The position numbers and the translations under genes are program-made. 64,000 nt of DNA from Corynebacterium sp. TAE3-ERU12. GTDB taxonomy: Bacteria; Actinomycetota; Actinomycetes; Mycobacteriales; Mycobacteriaceae. Location of the stretch: positions 744,001 through 808,000 of the forward strand of contig NZ_JAHUTM010000001.1 in assembly GCF_019209905.1 (NCBI RefSeq), in the 5' to 3' direction. Below are positions 62,955 to 64,000 of this stretch, one piece after another. Each line of letters begins with the position of its first letter. Position 1 is the stretch's first letter. Below the pieces are notes generated by a model that saw only the letters and a program-made list of their open reading frames with translations, searched no databases and was not told where the DNA came from.

Positions 62955-64000
62955 ATGACTGACCACCAGTTGCCACACCAGCCCCACCTGAAAGACCTCA
63001 TGGAGTTTGTGCAGGCGGCTCCTTCCTCCGTCCACGCCGCCGCCGAAGTCGCCCGCCGACTACGCGCCGCAGGGGCCACCGAAGTCGATGACCTGCAACC
63101 TTTCCCCACCGAACCGGGCGCCTACGTACTGGTGCGCGGCGGGGCCGTGGCAGCCTGGGTCATTCCCGAAAAACCCGCGCAGCTACCCGGATTCCGCATT
63201 ATCGGCTCCCACACTGACTCCCCGGGACTGCGGCTCAAACCCAACCTGCAAGACACCAAAGCCGGCTACACCCGCGCCCAAGTGGAGGTCTACGGCGGCG
63301 CACTGCTCAACGCCTGGCTAGACCGCGAAATCGAATTCGCCGGACGCATCGTCACCACCAGCGGCGAAAGCATCATCACTCGCACCGGCCCGATCGCGCG
63401 CATCCCCCAACTGGCCATCCACCTGCACCGCGAGATAGGGGAGGAGGGCCTGAAACTCCACCGCCAAAAACACACCGCACCCGTAGTGGGGCTCAGCGGC
63501 GACCTTCGGGAGACCCTCGCCGCAGCAGCCGGGGTCCGCCCCGACGATATCGACGCCTTCGACCTCATCACCGCCGACACCCAACCGCCGCGCGTATTCG
63601 GCCTCAATGGCGAATTCCTTGCCTGTGGTCGCCTGGATAACCTCATGTCCGTCCACGCCAGCCTGCGCGTATTCGAGGCAATGCTGGCCGATACCCAGGC
63701 CCCCGCCGGCACTGAACACTGGTGCGCCCCACTTTCACCGGCTGGGCTTGCCGAGTCTGGGATCGTCCCAGTGCTCATCGCCAATGACCACGAAGAAGTC
63801 GGGTCGAGCACCACCACCGGTGCGGCCGGCCCGATGCTGGGCGAAATCCTCGAACGCATCAGCATCGCCTTGAATATCGCGCCGGATGAGCGCCCCCTAG
63901 TGCTGCGCCGATCCAGCTGTATTAGTGCTGATGGTGCCCATGCGGTGCACCCCAATTACGCCGAGGAACACGACCCCGGCCACCAGCCGCAGCTTAACTG
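62955..64000 (+). CDS. M18 family aminopeptidase, 3' end cut by the window
   Basis: A zinc or cobalt aminopeptidase (aspartyl aminopeptidase type) in the cytoplasm. 348 codons are visible and the frame is still open at the window end; the family is about 420-430 residues. IIGSHTDSPGLRLKP carries the first metal His/Asp, GALLNAWLDREI follows, then VFGLNGEFLACGRLDN (with the bridging Asp region) and ANDHEEVGSSTTTGAAGP with the catalytic Glu pair. The ATG at 62955 gives a normal N-terminus (HQPHLKDLMEFVQAAPSSVH). Divergent from the patatin gene, 113 bases apart. Confidence 0.93.
   Translation, partial: MTDHQLPHQPHLKDLMEFVQAAPSSVHAAAEVARRLRAAGATEVDDLQPFPTEPGAYVLVRGGAVAAWVIPEKPAQLPGFRIIGSHTDSPGLRLKPNLQDTKAGYTRAQVEVYGGALLNAWLDREIEFAGRIVTTSGESIITRTGPIARIPQLAIHLHREIGEEGLKLHRQKHTAPVVGLSGDLRETLAAAAGVRPDDIDAFDLITADTQPPRVFGLNGEFLACGRLDNLMSVHASLRVFEAMLADTQAPAGTEHWCAPLSPAGLAESGIVPVLIANDHEEVGSSTTTGAAGPMLGEILERISIALNIAPDERPLVLRRSSCISADGAHAVHPNYAEEHDPGHQPQLN

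Noticed and set aside
1-64000. tRNA genes, CRISPR arrays, prophage or intact insertion sequences
   Set aside because: No cloverleaf with a conserved T-loop, no spaced repeats, no transposase or integrase motif was seen on either strand by eye.

Overview
The window looks like chromosomal DNA of a high-GC Gram-positive bacterium of the Mycobacteriales (Corynebacteriales). The evidence is gene order and protein families. It carries valS-folC-DUF4233-ndk-rne-rplU-rpmA, then obg-proB-proA, then nadD-rsfS-gpgP-DegV-comEA-comEC-holA-(rpsT)-lepA, the order known from Mycobacterium and Corynebacterium, plus an LpqY-SugABC-type trehalose importer. A Corynebacterium or close relative (for example Lawsonella or Dietzia-like) is a fair guess; the species cannot be fixed from sequence alone.

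Layout. 1-15.3 kb: translation and RNA-decay genes, a divergent RecQ-family helicase, obg and proline genes, with a class E sortase and a 50-residue membrane protein between proB and proA. 16.7-21.3 kb: three tandem paralogous secreted lipases. 21.4-32.4 kb: a Cj0069-family protein, then the nadD to lepA core block with a PemK/MazF-like gene divergent from lepA. 32.6-34.1 kb: two adjacent lipoproteins with near-identical signal peptides and the same promoter geometry; one has a His/Asp-rich tail, the other a histidine-phosphatase domain and a DtxR-like box over its -10. 34.1-39.2 kb: an accessory island with AT-richer sequence, holding a structured-looking gene-free stretch, a DUF262 protein with a Schlafen/AlbA_2-like C-terminus (the best candidate for an undescribed defence protein), a CapA-like gene, and frameshifted remnants of an MmeI-like DNA methyltransferase. 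39.2-42.1 kb: DNA glycosylase, DJ-1/PfpI, DUF1275 and TipA-like MerR genes. 42.2-46.1 kb: two DUF5692-like membrane proteins divergent from an SRPBCC protein. 46.1-49.2 kb: pntAB transhydrogenase. 49.8-52.4 kb: a large unrecognised protein and a pyrimidine-dimer glycosylase. 52.5-56.9 kb: lpqY-sugABC. 57.1-64 kb: SDR, secreted protein, unknown protein, MHS transporter, patatin and a cut-off M18 aminopeptidase.

How it works together: most of the window is housekeeping. The accessory theme is lipid use (three lipases, patatin, SDR, SRPBCC/DUF5692), surface lipoproteins and genome defence or repair. About ten genes lack a Shine-Dalgarno sequence and instead have a TANNNT -10 hexamer 6-8 bases before the start codon, which points to leaderless transcripts and was used here to choose several starts.
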